From contig JAXHUH010000218.1 of assembly GCA_034211175.1 (NCBI GenBank), forward strand, positions 1-64,000: a stretch of DNA of 64,000 nt, read 5' to 3'. The DNA is from JAXHUH01 sp034211175. Its GTDB lineage: Bacteria > Actinomycetota > Acidimicrobiia > Acidimicrobiales > CAIXPF01. Each line of letters starts with the position of its first letter. Positions within the stretch are counted from its first letter, which is position 1. The notes below the pieces were generated by a model. It ran no database searches. It was not told the origin of the DNA and saw only the letters and a list, made by a program, of their open reading frames with translations. Below are positions 1 through 8,563 of the stretch, piece by piece. A program made the position numbers and the translations under genes.

Positions 1-29
1 CGGGGCGGGACCGACCTGGTCCCGCCCCG
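1..29. terminator. Strong hairpin, probable terminator
   Basis: A perfect 12-bp inverted repeat (cggggcgggacc / ggtcccgccccg) with a 5-base loop lies just past the nhaA stop codon. It would end minus-strand transcription from nhaA. Any U-tract on that strand would fall outside the window, so it could also belong to a gene to the left. Confidence 0.7.
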
Positions 30-68
30 GCGGCGGTCAGTGGGGTCGGCGCCCGGGGGCGCCGGTGG

Positions 69-1541
69 TCAGTGGGCCGAGCCCTCCACGGCCCGCGAGG
101 CCGGGGTCTCGGCACCACCGGCCGCCGCGGCGGGCGGCTCGTCCACCAGCGGCTTCTGGAGTCGGAGGATGCCGAAGCCGAGCACGCCGGCGACGAAGCT
201 GCCGCCGAGGATGCCGATCTTGGCGGAGTCCTGCAGCGCCGCTGCGTCCGGGTAGGCGAGGTTCGCCACGAACAGGGCGACGGTGAACCCGATGCCGGAG
301 CACATGGCGAGGCCGACGACGTGCGACCAGTTCGTGCGATCGGGGAGCCGGCCGATGCCCGCCTTGACCGCGATCCACGTCGCGCCGAAGACGCCGATCG
401 TCTTGCCGAGGATGAGGCCGGCGGCGACACCGAAGGTCACTGCGTTGTCCATCCCCTCGACGCCGTCGACGAAGCGCACGCCGGCGTTGGCCAGCGCGAA
501 GAGCGGCACGATGCCGAAGGCGACCCACGGCTCGAGCAGGAAGAGATGACGCTGCAACGGCGACATCGTCTCCCGGCTGAGCCGCACGAGGTCGGCCATG
601 ACGTGCTCGTTCTCCTCGGCCTCCGCGTGGGTGAGGCCGTCGTCGAAGTTGCGCTGGACCCGGTTGACCAGCGGCAGCGCCGACCCGGCGAAGCGGTGCG
701 GGTCGTAGAACGGCCAGGCCGGGGTCAGGAACCCGAGGGCGACACCGGCGATCGTGGCGTGGATGCCCGACTCGAGCACGCACAGCCAGACGAAGATGCC
801 GAGCGGGAGGATGAGGGCGTGGGAGCGGACGTCGATGCGCCGCATCACGTCGACGACCACGAGGCCGACGACCGCGGCGGCGAGCCAGCCGAAGCTCACG
901 CTCTCGGTGTAGAAGAGCGCGATCACGATGATGGCGCCGATGTCGTCGACGATGGCCAGCGACAGCAGGAACACCCGGGCGCCGGGCGACACCCGCTTGC
1001 CGACGAGGGCGACGACCCCGACCGCGAACGCGATGTCGGTCGCCATCGGGATGCCCCAGCCGTCGACGCCGGCACCGCCGGCGTTCATGGCGAAGAAGAT
1101 GCTCGCCGGGATGACCATGCCGCCGACCGCGGCGATGGCGGGCAGCGCCGCGGCCCTCGGGTCACGGAGGTGGCCGAAGAGCAGCTCGCGCTTGATCTCG
1201 AGCGCCATCATGAAGAAGAACAGCGCCATCAGGGCGTCGTTGACCCAGTGGGCCAGGCTGTGCTCGACGTGGAGCAGGTCGCCGATCTCGAAGCCGATCT
1301 CGGTGTGGTGCCACAGGTCCTCGTAGCTGTGGAAGAACGGCGAGTTCGCCCACACGATGGCGACGAGGGCGGCGATGAGCATGACGACGCCGCCCGTCGT
1401 CTCCTCGTGCATGAGGCGCTGGAAGGGCTGAACGAACGTGCGGGGAACGAAGCGGTTCGACTCGCCCCAGCGATGGCGGGGGAACGCTTCGTCGGGTCCA
1501 TGATGGGGCGAGGCGACCTCGCCGTCGCGATCCGTGCTCAT
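69..1541 (-). CDS. nhaA: Na+/H+ antiporter NhaA
   Basis: This inner-membrane antiporter exports Na+ (or Li+) in exchange for protons, for pH and sodium homeostasis. The 490-residue product has the family's hydrophobic helices. It also has the two diagnostic motifs: ATDIAFAVGV (Asp169) and LAIVDDIGAI, whose Asp199-Asp200 pair matches the cation-binding aspartates of the E. coli protein. A hydrophilic N-terminus of about 38 residues and an Ala/Pro-rich C-terminal tail make it longer than the E. coli enzyme. The ATG start has a GGAG-like site about 9 bases upstream and a TACGGT box about 30 bases upstream, so the mRNA has a short leader. It stands alone and faces away from the rsb pair only by a 160-base gap. 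Confidence 0.95.
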   Translation of the reverse strand: MSTDRDGEVASPHHGPDEAFPRHRWGESNRFVPRTFVQPFQRLMHEETTGGVVMLIAALVAIVWANSPFFHSYEDLWHHTEIGFEIGDLLHVEHSLAHWVNDALMALFFFMMALEIKRELLFGHLRDPRAAALPAIAAVGGMVIPASIFFAMNAGGAGVDGWGIPMATDIAFAVGVVALVGKRVSPGARVFLLSLAIVDDIGAIIVIALFYTESVSFGWLAAAVVGLVVVDVMRRIDVRSHALILPLGIFVWLCVLESGIHATIAGVALGFLTPAWPFYDPHRFAGSALPLVNRVQRNFDDGLTHAEAEENEHVMADLVRLSRETMSPLQRHLFLLEPWVAFGIVPLFALANAGVRFVDGVEGMDNAVTFGVAAGLILGKTIGVFGATWIAVKAGIGRLPDRTNWSHVVGLAMCSGIGFTVALFVANLAYPDAAALQDSAKIGILGGSFVAGVLGFGILRLQKPLVDEPPAAAAGGAETPASRAVEGSAH

Positions 1542-1702
1542 GCAGGTGCTCCGAGGGTGACCGAACCGTAGGTTCGCGGACGCCGAATCGTATGCGCCGC
1601 GCGCTCATCACCTCGGCGCGGGGACCTCCGGGCTGGAGCAATCGGCCCCGACACGCCCAACAACGGTGATGGGCGCGGTCCCCAGGCGGGGGACGACGGG
1701 GC

Positions 1703-2149
1703 TCAGCTGGCCATCTGGGCCGACGGCTCCCGATACATGATGATCCGGATCAGGGTGCCCTGGGACGACGACACGATCTGGGTCTCGTCGGTGAGCAGCC
1801 TGATCAGGGTCAGGCCGAGCCCGCTCTCGTGATCGAGGCGCTCGGGGCGGTCGGGCTCGGGCAGCTCCGGCACGGTGTCGGGGTCGAAGCCGCCGCCCTG
1901 GTCGAGCACCTCGACGGCGATGCGCTCGTCGTCGATCTGGCAGCGCACCAGGATCTCCTCCTGCGTGGCGCCCGACGCCTGCTGCGCCTCGATGGCGTTG
2001 GTGCACGCCTCGGAGACGGCGAGGCGGAGGTTGTCGAGACGCTCCTCGCCCAGCGCCGGCTCGATGGACGCCGCGGCCACCACCACCAGCCGCGCGACGG
2101 CCAGGTAGTCGGTGCGCGAGGGGAAGGCGAGCTCGACGAGCCGGTTCAT
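1703..2149 (-). CDS. Anti-sigma factor, RsbW-type serine kinase
   Basis: This is a GHKL-type (HATPase_c) protein of 148 residues, the usual size for RsbW/SpoIIAB-like anti-sigma kinases. An N-box-like SEACTNAIEA, a G1-like LDQGGGFD and a G2-like GLGLTLI are all visible. Such proteins bind an alternative sigma factor and phosphorylate their antagonist. The start ATG overlaps the stop of the STAS gene upstream by four bases, so the antagonist and the kinase are translationally coupled, as in rsbV-rsbW operons. A much longer in-frame extension exists upstream but it only shadows the STAS gene. The sigma factor it controls is not evident; the one at 10.8 kb is an untested candidate. Confidence 0.88.
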   Translation of the reverse strand: MNRLVELAFPSRTDYLAVARLVVVAAASIEPALGEERLDNLRLAVSEACTNAIEAQQASGATQEEILVRCQIDDERIAVEVLDQGGGFDPDTVPELPEPDRPERLDHESGLGLTLIRLLTDETQIVSSSQGTLIRIIMYREPSAQMAS

Positions 2150-2478
2150 GGGCGGTCGCCCACCTCCCGGGTGGACACGATCGTGAACACGGAGTCGAGG
2201 CCGCACAGCTCGAGGAGATCGAGCACCCGCGGGCGCGGGTCGCGCAGCGCGACGTCGCCGCCCGCCTGACGCACCCGCCGGAGGGCGCCGATGAGACAGC
2301 CGATGCCGGTCGAGTCGACGAGGTCGACGGCGGAGAGGTCGATGGTCAGGTCGCGGCCGGGCTCGACGGCACCGATGATCGCCGCCCGCAACGCCGGCGC
2401 GGACGCGAGGTCCAGATCGCCGCGCACCACCAGTACGGGCTCGGACCCGTTCGGTGTGCGATCGACCCTGGACTCCAT
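2146..2478 (-). CDS. Anti-sigma factor antagonist, STAS domain (RsbV-like)
   Basis: This 110-residue STAS-domain protein is the probable partner of the downstream RsbW-like kinase. The signature VDLVDSTGIG is present, with Ser56 as the expected phosphorylation site. In this family, phosphorylation by the kinase inactivates the antagonist, while the dephosphorylated form binds the kinase and frees the sigma factor. A CACAAT sequence six bases before the ATG may be a weak leaderless -10 box. The divergent helicase gene begins about 160 bases away, so the two share a promoter region. Confidence 0.88.
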   Translation of the reverse strand: MESRVDRTPNGSEPVLVVRGDLDLASAPALRAAIIGAVEPGRDLTIDLSAVDLVDSTGIGCLIGALRRVRQAGGDVALRDPRPRVLDLLELCGLDSVFTIVSTREVGDRP

Positions 2479-2638
2479 GACTCCATTGTGCCTTCCCGCG
2501 ACCCGAGATCGGTAACCACATCGTCACGGCATCGAAACCAGAATGTCCTTGCGTGGCCGGATGAGCGCAGGCAGTGAGAATGATCCGGGGACCGGTGGGA
2601 TCCCCGCAGTGTCAGTGCCCCCTCCTAGTCTGAGGTCG

Positions 2639-4933
2639 GTGTCCATCGCTGCCGTGACCGGCCCCGACGTCTCCGGGACCGACCTCGACCGGCTGGAGCG
2701 CACGCTGCGCGACCGGGCGGTCGAGGACCAGCTCGTCGCGCTGGTCCGCCAACCCCGCCGGGACCCGACCTGGGGCGAGCTCCGCCGGCCCCTCCCCGAC
2801 CACGTGCGGGCGGCGCTGGGCGTGGACCGGCTGTGGAGCCACCAGGCAACGGCGATCGACCTGGCCCGCGACGGGCACTCGGTGGCAGTGGCGACGGGCA
2901 CGGCGTCGGGCAAGTCGCTCTGCTACGTCGCACCGATCGTCGAGGCCGCGTCCCGGTCGGTGCGCACGGCCAGCTCGCTCCTGCTCTACCCGACGAAGGC
3001 GCTCGCCCGCGACCAGCTCCGCACGTTCACCGAGCTGGACCTGCCCAAGGTGGCGGCGGGTGCCTACGACGGCGACGCGGATGGCCAGGAGCGGGCCTGG
3101 CTGCGCTCCAACGCCAACGTGGTGCTGACCAACCCGGAGATGCTCCACCACGGCATCCTCCCCCACCACGACAAGTGGTCGACGTTCCTCGGTCGTCTCC
3201 GCTACGTCGTGATCGACGAGATGCACGTGCTCCGCGGCGTGTTCGGCACCCACGTGTCCCACATCCTGCGACGGCTGCGCCGCCTGTGCGAGCACTACGG
3301 GTCGTCGCCCGTCTTCGTCTTCACGTCCGCGACGATCGGCGAGCCCGGCCAGCTCGCCCGCGCCCTGTGCGGGCTCGACGTCACCGAGGTCACCGAGGAC
3401 GGCTCACCGGCCAGCGAGCGGCTGCTGGCGCTGTGGAACCCGGCCGCCGGCGGCCGGGTGTCGGGTGACGCGGCCGCGCTGACCGCCGCGCTGGTCGACG
3501 ACGGCCGGCGGGTGATCACCTTCTGCCGCTCCCGCCGCCGGACCGAGCTCATCGCCGCCGATGCCCGCCGCCGCCTCGACGGGCGACGGGACCGGGTCCG
3601 GCCCTACCGGGGCGGGTACCTGCCCGAGGAGCGGCGCGCCATCGAGGACGAGCTGTGGGACGGTCGGCTCCGGGGTGTGGTGACGACGTCGGCGCTGGAG
3701 CTGGGGATCGACATCGGCGGGCTCGACGCCTCGGTGCTGTGTGGCTTCCCCGGCACGTTCGCGTCGCTGTGGCAGCAGATCGGCAGGGCGGGCCGCGACG
3801 GCCGGGCCTCGCTCGCCGCGCTGGTCACCGGCGACGACCAGCTCGACCAGTGGCTGGCGCGCCACCCCGACGAGATCCTCACCCGCCGGCCGGAACCGGC
3901 GGTGGTCAACCCGTCCAACCCCCACCTCCTCGGGCCCCACCTCGAGTGCGCGGCGGCCGAGCGCCCGCTGCGCCGCGGCGACGACCGGTACTGGCCCGAC
4001 CTCGACGAGGGCATCCGCCGCCTGGTGCACGACGACCGGCTGCGGGTCCGGCGGCGGATGCGCCGCGGCCGCGCGGACCCGATCGCGGTGTGGGACGGGC
4101 ACGGCTGGCCGAGCCACGGCATCAGCCTGCGCAGCAGCTCGGCCGGTCAGGTGAAGATCCTGGCCGCGGACGACGAGCGGGTGATCGGCACGGTCGACGC
4201 CGATCGTGCGCCGGCGGTCGTGCACCCCGGCGCCGTGTACCTGCACCAGGGGACGGCGTGGCGGGTGATGGACCTCGACCTCGACCTGCGCTGCGCCCAT
4301 GTCGAGGAGGCCCTCGACGACGAGCGGTGGACCCGCGCCCGCAGCGAGATCGACCTGCGCATCCTCGAGGAGGAGCGCAGTCGGGCGGTCGGAGGGGCCC
4401 GGCTGGCGATCGGGACGGTCGAGGTCAGCTCCCGGGTGATCGGTTACCAGGAGATCGACGGGCGCTCGGGCGACGTGATCGGCTCCGAGCCGCTCGATCT
4501 CCCGCCGTCGATCCTGGTGACCCGGGCGGTCTGGTACACCCTCGACCCCGGGCTCATCGCCCGGGCCGGGGTCGGCGTCGACGCCCTCCCCGGCGCGCTG
4601 CACGCCGCCGAGCACGCCGCCATCGGCATCCTGCCGCTGTTCGCCATCTGCGATCGCTGGGACGTCGGCGGCGTGTCCACGGCGCTGCAGGCCGACACCC
4701 GGCTACCGACGATCGCCATCCACGACGCCTACACCGGCGGGGCCGGAATCGCCGAGCTGGCGTGGGACGCCGCCGACCGCCACCTGGCGGCGACGCTGGA
4801 GGTGATCGAGCGGTGTGCATGCACGGACGGCTGCCCCTCGTGCGTCCAGTCGCCGAAGTGCGGCAACGGCAACCAGCCGCTCGACAAGGACGCGGCCGTC
4901 GCCCTCCTGCGCACGCTCCTCGACGGCACCTGA
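2639..4933 (+). CDS. SftH/MrfA-like superfamily 2 helicase with C-terminal tetracysteine (DUF1998) domain
   Basis: A DNA helicase/translocase of about 764 residues. Walker A is ATGTASGKS (about residues 85-93), the Walker B/DExH site reads DEMH near residue 193, and a helicase motif VI-like QIGRAGRDGR follows in the second RecA fold. The C-terminus carries a CACTDGCPSC...C cluster (about residues 726-741), the metal-binding cysteines that define the mycobacterial SftH and Bacillus MrfA (YprA) clade, linked to DNA repair. I chose GTG 2639 rather than an ATG at 2543 because TAGTCT lies exactly seven bases before it, the leaderless pattern seen throughout this window. With the upstream start the protein would gain 32 low-complexity residues. 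Confidence 0.9.
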   Translation: MSIAAVTGPDVSGTDLDRLERTLRDRAVEDQLVALVRQPRRDPTWGELRRPLPDHVRAALGVDRLWSHQATAIDLARDGHSVAVATGTASGKSLCYVAPIVEAASRSVRTASSLLLYPTKALARDQLRTFTELDLPKVAAGAYDGDADGQERAWLRSNANVVLTNPEMLHHGILPHHDKWSTFLGRLRYVVIDEMHVLRGVFGTHVSHILRRLRRLCEHYGSSPVFVFTSATIGEPGQLARALCGLDVTEVTEDGSPASERLLALWNPAAGGRVSGDAAALTAALVDDGRRVITFCRSRRRTELIAADARRRLDGRRDRVRPYRGGYLPEERRAIEDELWDGRLRGVVTTSALELGIDIGGLDASVLCGFPGTFASLWQQIGRAGRDGRASLAALVTGDDQLDQWLARHPDEILTRRPEPAVVNPSNPHLLGPHLECAAAERPLRRGDDRYWPDLDEGIRRLVHDDRLRVRRRMRRGRADPIAVWDGHGWPSHGISLRSSSAGQVKILAADDERVIGTVDADRAPAVVHPGAVYLHQGTAWRVMDLDLDLRCAHVEEALDDERWTRARSEIDLRILEEERSRAVGGARLAIGTVEVSSRVIGYQEIDGRSGDVIGSEPLDLPPSILVTRAVWYTLDPGLIARAGVGVDALPGALHAAEHAAIGILPLFAICDRWDVGGVSTALQADTRLPTIAIHDAYTGGAGIAELAWDAADRHLAATLEVIERCACTDGCPSCVQSPKCGNGNQPLDKDAAVALLRTLLDGT

Positions 4934-4979
4934 TCGCGGCGACCGCGCCGCGCGGCCGAGCCCCGTCAGGCCGATCCCA

Positions 4980-5366
4980 TCAGCTCGTGGCCGTCTCGTC
5001 CCGCATGGTGACCTCGGCGCTCAGCGGCACGTCGCCGACGAGAGCACCGACCACCGGCACGACCGTGGCGGACGCGTGGTCGACGCGCACGGTCACGACC
5101 CCGCCCGCGCGGCTGACGGAGACCACCGTGCGCTCCGCCCCCACCGCAGCCGCGGCAGCGGCCGCCGCCGGCGCGGTGCCGGGCTCGACCGCCGCGGCCC
5201 GGGCCGCCTCGCGCGCCGCGTGGGTCACGAGCACGGCCTGGCGGAGCACGACGCCGACCTGGGCGACGGCGAGCGCCGCGACCAGCACGACGGGGAGGAC
5301 GAGTGCCACCTCCACCGCCGCCTGGCCGCGATCGCCGCCTGGCCGCCGAGTGGCGGCCCCGGTCAC
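4980..5366 (-). CDS. TadE-like pseudopilin
   Basis: This 128-residue product is the last gene of the Tad operon. The N-terminus has the prepilin-like pattern GDRGQAAVEVALV, with Glu at position +5 after the presumed Gly cleavage site. A long hydrophobic helix follows, then a small alanine-rich extracytoplasmic domain. TadE/TadF pseudopilins have this layout and are needed for Flp pilus assembly. The ATG overlaps the stop of the flp gene by four bases (ATGA). No second pseudopilin or TadG follows; the next gene is the convergent helicase. Confidence 0.8.
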   Translation of the reverse strand: MTGAATRRPGGDRGQAAVEVALVLPVVLVAALAVAQVGVVLRQAVLVTHAAREAARAAAVEPGTAPAAAAAAAAVGAERTVVSVSRAGGVVTVRVDHASATVVPVVGALVGDVPLSAEVTMRDETATS

Positions 5367-5716
5367 GCCACCTGACCGATGACCTGGTCGAACACGGCGT
5401 CGAGCAGCGCTCCGATGCGGCCGGAGCCGCTGGCCCAGGCGAGCACGAGCAGGGCGACCGTCGCCGCCCCGAGCACGACGAGTGCGTACTCGACCGTGGT
5501 CTGGCCCCGGTCACCACCACGGGAGGGCGACGCGGGAGGCGCCGCCGTCGTCTCCGCGGTGCCGGCAGGCGCCGGATCGCCGGCGGCGGGCATCCCTCGA
5601 CCGAGCGCAGGGGCGTCGGTCGGGCTGGCGTCGACCGCCAGCTCGTCCGGGACGGCCGGCGCGGCAGGTGTCGGGGCGGTCGGAATCGGATCGATCGTGT
5701 GTTGGTGGGTCGACAT
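5363..5716 (-). CDS. Flp-family major pilin with unusually long leader
   Basis: The product is a type IVb pilin precursor of 117 residues. The class-III cleavage region is textbook Flp: GDRG followed by QTTVEYALVV, with Glu+5 and Tyr+6, leading into a single hydrophobic helix and a short tail. The oddity is a 71-residue Pro/Ala/Asp-rich segment before the cleavage site, where Flp leaders usually have about 10-25 residues. The ATG at 5716 has a GAGG site at good distance, so the long start looks real, but an internal ATG (MPAAGD) would leave a leader of about 30 residues. It lies between tadC (68-base gap) and tadE (4-base overlap). Confidence 0.8.
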   Translation of the reverse strand: MSTHQHTIDPIPTAPTPAAPAVPDELAVDASPTDAPALGRGMPAAGDPAPAGTAETTAAPPASPSRGGDRGQTTVEYALVVLGAATVALLVLAWASGSGRIGALLDAVFDQVIGQVA

Positions 5717-5784
5717 GTTGGACCTCGTCGGTCGTGGGAACGCGGGAGCGGCCGGGGCCGCGAGCGGGTGCGCCGCGAGGGCGG

Positions 5785-6558
5785 TCAGCGCACGAGACCG
5801 TCGAGCGCGCTCAGCGCCACCGGCCCGACGGTCAGCACGACGAACGCCGGGAGCACGAACAGGGCGAGGGGGAAGAGCAGCTTGACGGGGACGGACCGGA
5901 CGGCCGCGTCCATCGACCGCCGATGGGCGGTGCGGAGGTCGTTCGCCGCGGCGACGCACGCGGCACGGACCGGAGCGCCGTACCGGACCCCGTCGACCAG
6001 CACCGCGACCAGCGGGCGGCTCACCGGTTCGCGCCGGCCGAGCGCCTCCAGGCGATCGGCCACGTCGAGACCGTCGCCCACGCAGTCACGCAACGCCCGG
6101 GCCGCAGGGCCGCCGAGCCGGCGGGACACGGCGTCGAGCGCGTCGAGGAGCGGCAGGCCGGCATCGAGGGCGAGCACGAGCAGCTCGCAGGTCACGATCA
6201 GCTCCGGTCGCCAGCGGTCGGGTCGGCGGCGGTTGCGGCCGCGGTCGCGGACCACGGCCGCGAGCCACACACCGGCGCCGACGAGGACGCCGGGCGGACC
6301 GGCGACGACGACCGCCGCGACACCGCCGGCGACGGCGAGCACGATCCGCTGATCGGATCGCGCATCCGGCGGCCGACCGAGCGCGGCGCGGACCGCGGCG
6401 ACAGCACGCGCCGGCTGGCGCGCCAGCGAACGGCGCGACCCGTGGCCGCAGCCGGTGGCCGGCGCCGCGACCAGGGCGCGGGCCCGCGGCGGTGCGGGGC
6501 GGTGGCCGATGCCGAGGAGCAGCAGCCAGGCGAACCACAGTGCGCCGAGCACGGTCAT
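5785..6558 (-). CDS. TadC-like type II/IV secretion inner-membrane platform protein
   Basis: A T2SF-domain membrane protein of 257 residues. Hydrophobic segments sit at the N-terminus, near residues 60-90 and at the extreme C-terminus (LLFPLALFVLPAFVVL). Between the last two sits the soluble helical region seen in GspF/TadB/TadC proteins, including LVLALDAGLPLLDALDAV. With the preceding gene it should form the cytoplasmic-membrane platform on which the TadA ATPase acts. The ATG overlaps the stop of the tadB-like gene by four bases, which rejects a much longer in-frame extension upstream. Confidence 0.82.
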   Translation of the reverse strand: MTVLGALWFAWLLLLGIGHRPAPPRARALVAAPATGCGHGSRRSLARQPARAVAAVRAALGRPPDARSDQRIVLAVAGGVAAVVVAGPPGVLVGAGVWLAAVVRDRGRNRRRPDRWRPELIVTCELLVLALDAGLPLLDALDAVSRRLGGPAARALRDCVGDGLDVADRLEALGRREPVSRPLVAVLVDGVRYGAPVRAACVAAANDLRTAHRRSMDAAVRSVPVKLLFPLALFVLPAFVVLTVGPVALSALDGLVR

Positions 6559-7394
6559 CGGGGCATCGCCCGGCCGACGGTGCGCAGCATGACCGCGAAG
6601 CCGATGAGGTCGAGCATGACCCCGGCGACGAGGCACATCCGTCCCGCCGGGGTGTGCAGCATCGTGTCGGCGACCGAGGGGTCGATGCCGACCGAGAGGG
6701 CGAGGAACCCGACGGGGGCGACCGCGAGCACGGCGGCCGACATCCGGGCCTGGGTGGCGGCCGCCGCCACCTCGGCGCGGGTGTCGAGCTCGGCCCGCAG
6801 CAGCCGGGCCGTCGCGTCCAGCAGCCGCGCCCGTCCGCCGCCGAGGTCGGCGGCGAGGCCGAGGGTCGCGGCGGCGATCTCGTGGTCCCGGCCGAGCGCG
6901 ACCGGCCACGACGCCACCGCGTCGGTGAAGCCGGCCTGGGCGACGAGCACCGAGCGCACGTCACCGAGCGAGGACCGCAACCCGGGCCCGGCACCGTCGA
7001 GGCCGTCCTCGAGGGCCCGGCTCAGCGACGCCCCGGAGCGCAGCGACCGGGCGGCCCGCTCGAGGACCACCACAAGCTCGTCGGCGTCCGAGCGCGCCCG
7101 GCCCCCGCGCCGGGCCCGTCGGGCGAGCACGAACGACGCGGCCGAGAGCGCGACGAGGCCGATGGTGGCGCCGGCGCCGACGAGGCCGTACGCGACGACC
7201 GTGGCCAACACGATCACGCCGGCGGCGACCGCCGGCGGCACCCGTCCGCCCGTCCGTCGGGCGAGGTGATCGACCGCGGCCGGGGGCGCCGCGCGCCCCA
7301 GGCGTCGGCGGACGAGGACGGCACGCGTCGACGGCGCGTGTCGCAGGAGGAGCGCCACCGCAACGGTCGCCGCGGCGACGAGTGCGGCGGTCAC
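6555..7394 (-). CDS. TadB-like type II/IV secretion inner-membrane platform protein
   Basis: This 279-residue protein has two N-terminal hydrophobic segments, a soluble T2SF domain with the recognisable ERAARSLRSGASLSRALE region, and a C-terminal pair of membrane helices. It is the first of two tandem TadB/TadC-type paralogues, a usual feature of Tad loci. The gene overlaps the tadA stop codon by four bases and is followed by tadC with the same ATGA overlap, so the whole set must be one transcript. Confidence 0.82.
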   Translation of the reverse strand: MTAALVAAATVAVALLLRHAPSTRAVLVRRRLGRAAPPAAVDHLARRTGGRVPPAVAAGVIVLATVVAYGLVGAGATIGLVALSAASFVLARRARRGGRARSDADELVVVLERAARSLRSGASLSRALEDGLDGAGPGLRSSLGDVRSVLVAQAGFTDAVASWPVALGRDHEIAAATLGLAADLGGGRARLLDATARLLRAELDTRAEVAAAATQARMSAAVLAVAPVGFLALSVGIDPSVADTMLHTPAGRMCLVAGVMLDLIGFAVMLRTVGRAMPR

Positions 7395-8563
7395 GGCCCG
7401 TCCGACGACGACGCGGCGACCGGTACCGGTTCGAGGCCGTCGCCGCTCGTCCAGTCCGCGTCGGGGCCGACCCGGACCACCGAGGTGACCGCGCGGGTGC
7501 CGTCGTCGCGGCGTTCGACCTGCACGACCAGGTCGACGGCCGACCGCAGCTGGTCACGGATCGAGTCGACCGGCAACCGGGAACCGGCGAGCAGGGCGAG
7601 CGACTCCAGCCGGCGAAGGGCGTCCCGTGGCGAGTTGGCGTGCACGGTGGACAGCGACCCGGCGTGGCCCGTGTTCATCGCCCACAACATGTCGAGGACC
7701 TCGGGGCCCCGGACCTCGCCGACGATGATGCGGTCGGGGCGCATGCGGAGCGCGTTGCGCACCAGCCGCCGGATGTCGATGGCGCCGGCGCCGTCCCCGT
7801 TGGCCTCGCGGCTGCGGAGCCGGACGACGTGGTCGTGGGCCAGCGCCAGCTCCGGCGTGTCCTCGATGGTGACGATCCGCTCGGTGGGGCCGACCGCACC
7901 CGCGAGCGCACCGAGCAGGGTGGTCTTGCCGGCCCCCGTCCCGCCGCTGACGACGATGTCGTCGCGTCGTCGGACCGCCTCGGCGAGCTCCGACGCCACC
8001 GGCGCGGGGCAGAGATCGGCCAGGGATCGCCGACGACCGCCGACCCGGCGCAGCGCCACACACGGGCCGTCCACCGCGACGGGCGGCAGCACCACGTTGA
8101 CCCGGAACTCGTCGCCCAGCGTGAGGTCGGCCAGCGGCTCGGCGCGGTCGAGGCGGACGTGGCCGTGCGCCCGGAGCTGCTCGGTCAGGCGGGCCAGCGC
8201 GACCTGGTCGAGGGGCCCGCCCTCCCGCCGCAGCCCGGCCGGGCCCTCGATCCAGATGCCCCCGTTCCCGTTGACCAGGACGTCGGTCACCGCCTCGTCG
8301 TGGAAGTGGGCCATCACGAGCCCGAGGCCGTCCGCACGGCCCAACAGGCGGTGCGTCGCCGCGTCGAGGTCGTCCTCGGCCACGAGCGGCGGCGCCTCCG
8401 TACGGACATGGGCCCGCACCTCGTCCTCGGCGAGGCTGCGCAGCGACGGGCCGACGGAAGACCAGATCGCCTCGACGATGGCATCGACCGTGGCGGCGGA
8501 GGGACCGGTACCGGGCGTGGCCGCGACCGGTTCGGTGGCGGACGGGACCGCCACGTCGCTCAC
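7391..8563 (-). CDS. tadA: TadA/CpaF-type secretion ATPase
   Basis: This hexameric ATPase powers Tad pilus assembly. The 390-residue product has a CpaF N-terminal domain (EAVTDVLVNGNGGIWIEG), Walker A SGGTGAGKTT, an Asp-box region (TIEDTPELAL) and the CpaF-type Walker B/His-box region RMRPDRIIVGEVRGPE followed by the STVHANSP motif. I chose GTG 8563 because it overlaps the stop of the tadZ-like gene in a GTGA, matching the 4-base couplings elsewhere in the operon. The longer in-frame reading upstream only shadows tadZ. Confidence 0.92.
   Translation of the reverse strand: MSDVAVPSATEPVAATPGTGPSAATVDAIVEAIWSSVGPSLRSLAEDEVRAHVRTEAPPLVAEDDLDAATHRLLGRADGLGLVMAHFHDEAVTDVLVNGNGGIWIEGPAGLRREGGPLDQVALARLTEQLRAHGHVRLDRAEPLADLTLGDEFRVNVVLPPVAVDGPCVALRRVGGRRRSLADLCPAPVASELAEAVRRRDDIVVSGGTGAGKTTLLGALAGAVGPTERIVTIEDTPELALAHDHVVRLRSREANGDGAGAIDIRRLVRNALRMRPDRIIVGEVRGPEVLDMLWAMNTGHAGSLSTVHANSPRDALRRLESLALLAGSRLPVDSIRDQLRSAVDLVVQVERRDDGTRAVTSVVRVGPDADWTSGDGLEPVPVAASSSDGP

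Noticed and set aside
1703..2527. 274-residue reading of the RsbW-like gene
   Set aside because: The first 126 residues are Arg-rich and shadow the STAS gene; the ATG at 2149 with the ATGA overlap is the real start.
3404..4615. Long antisense open frame of 403 codons inside the helicase gene
   Set aside because: It has no recognisable motif and its composition is what the third-position GC bias of the real gene produces on the opposite strand.
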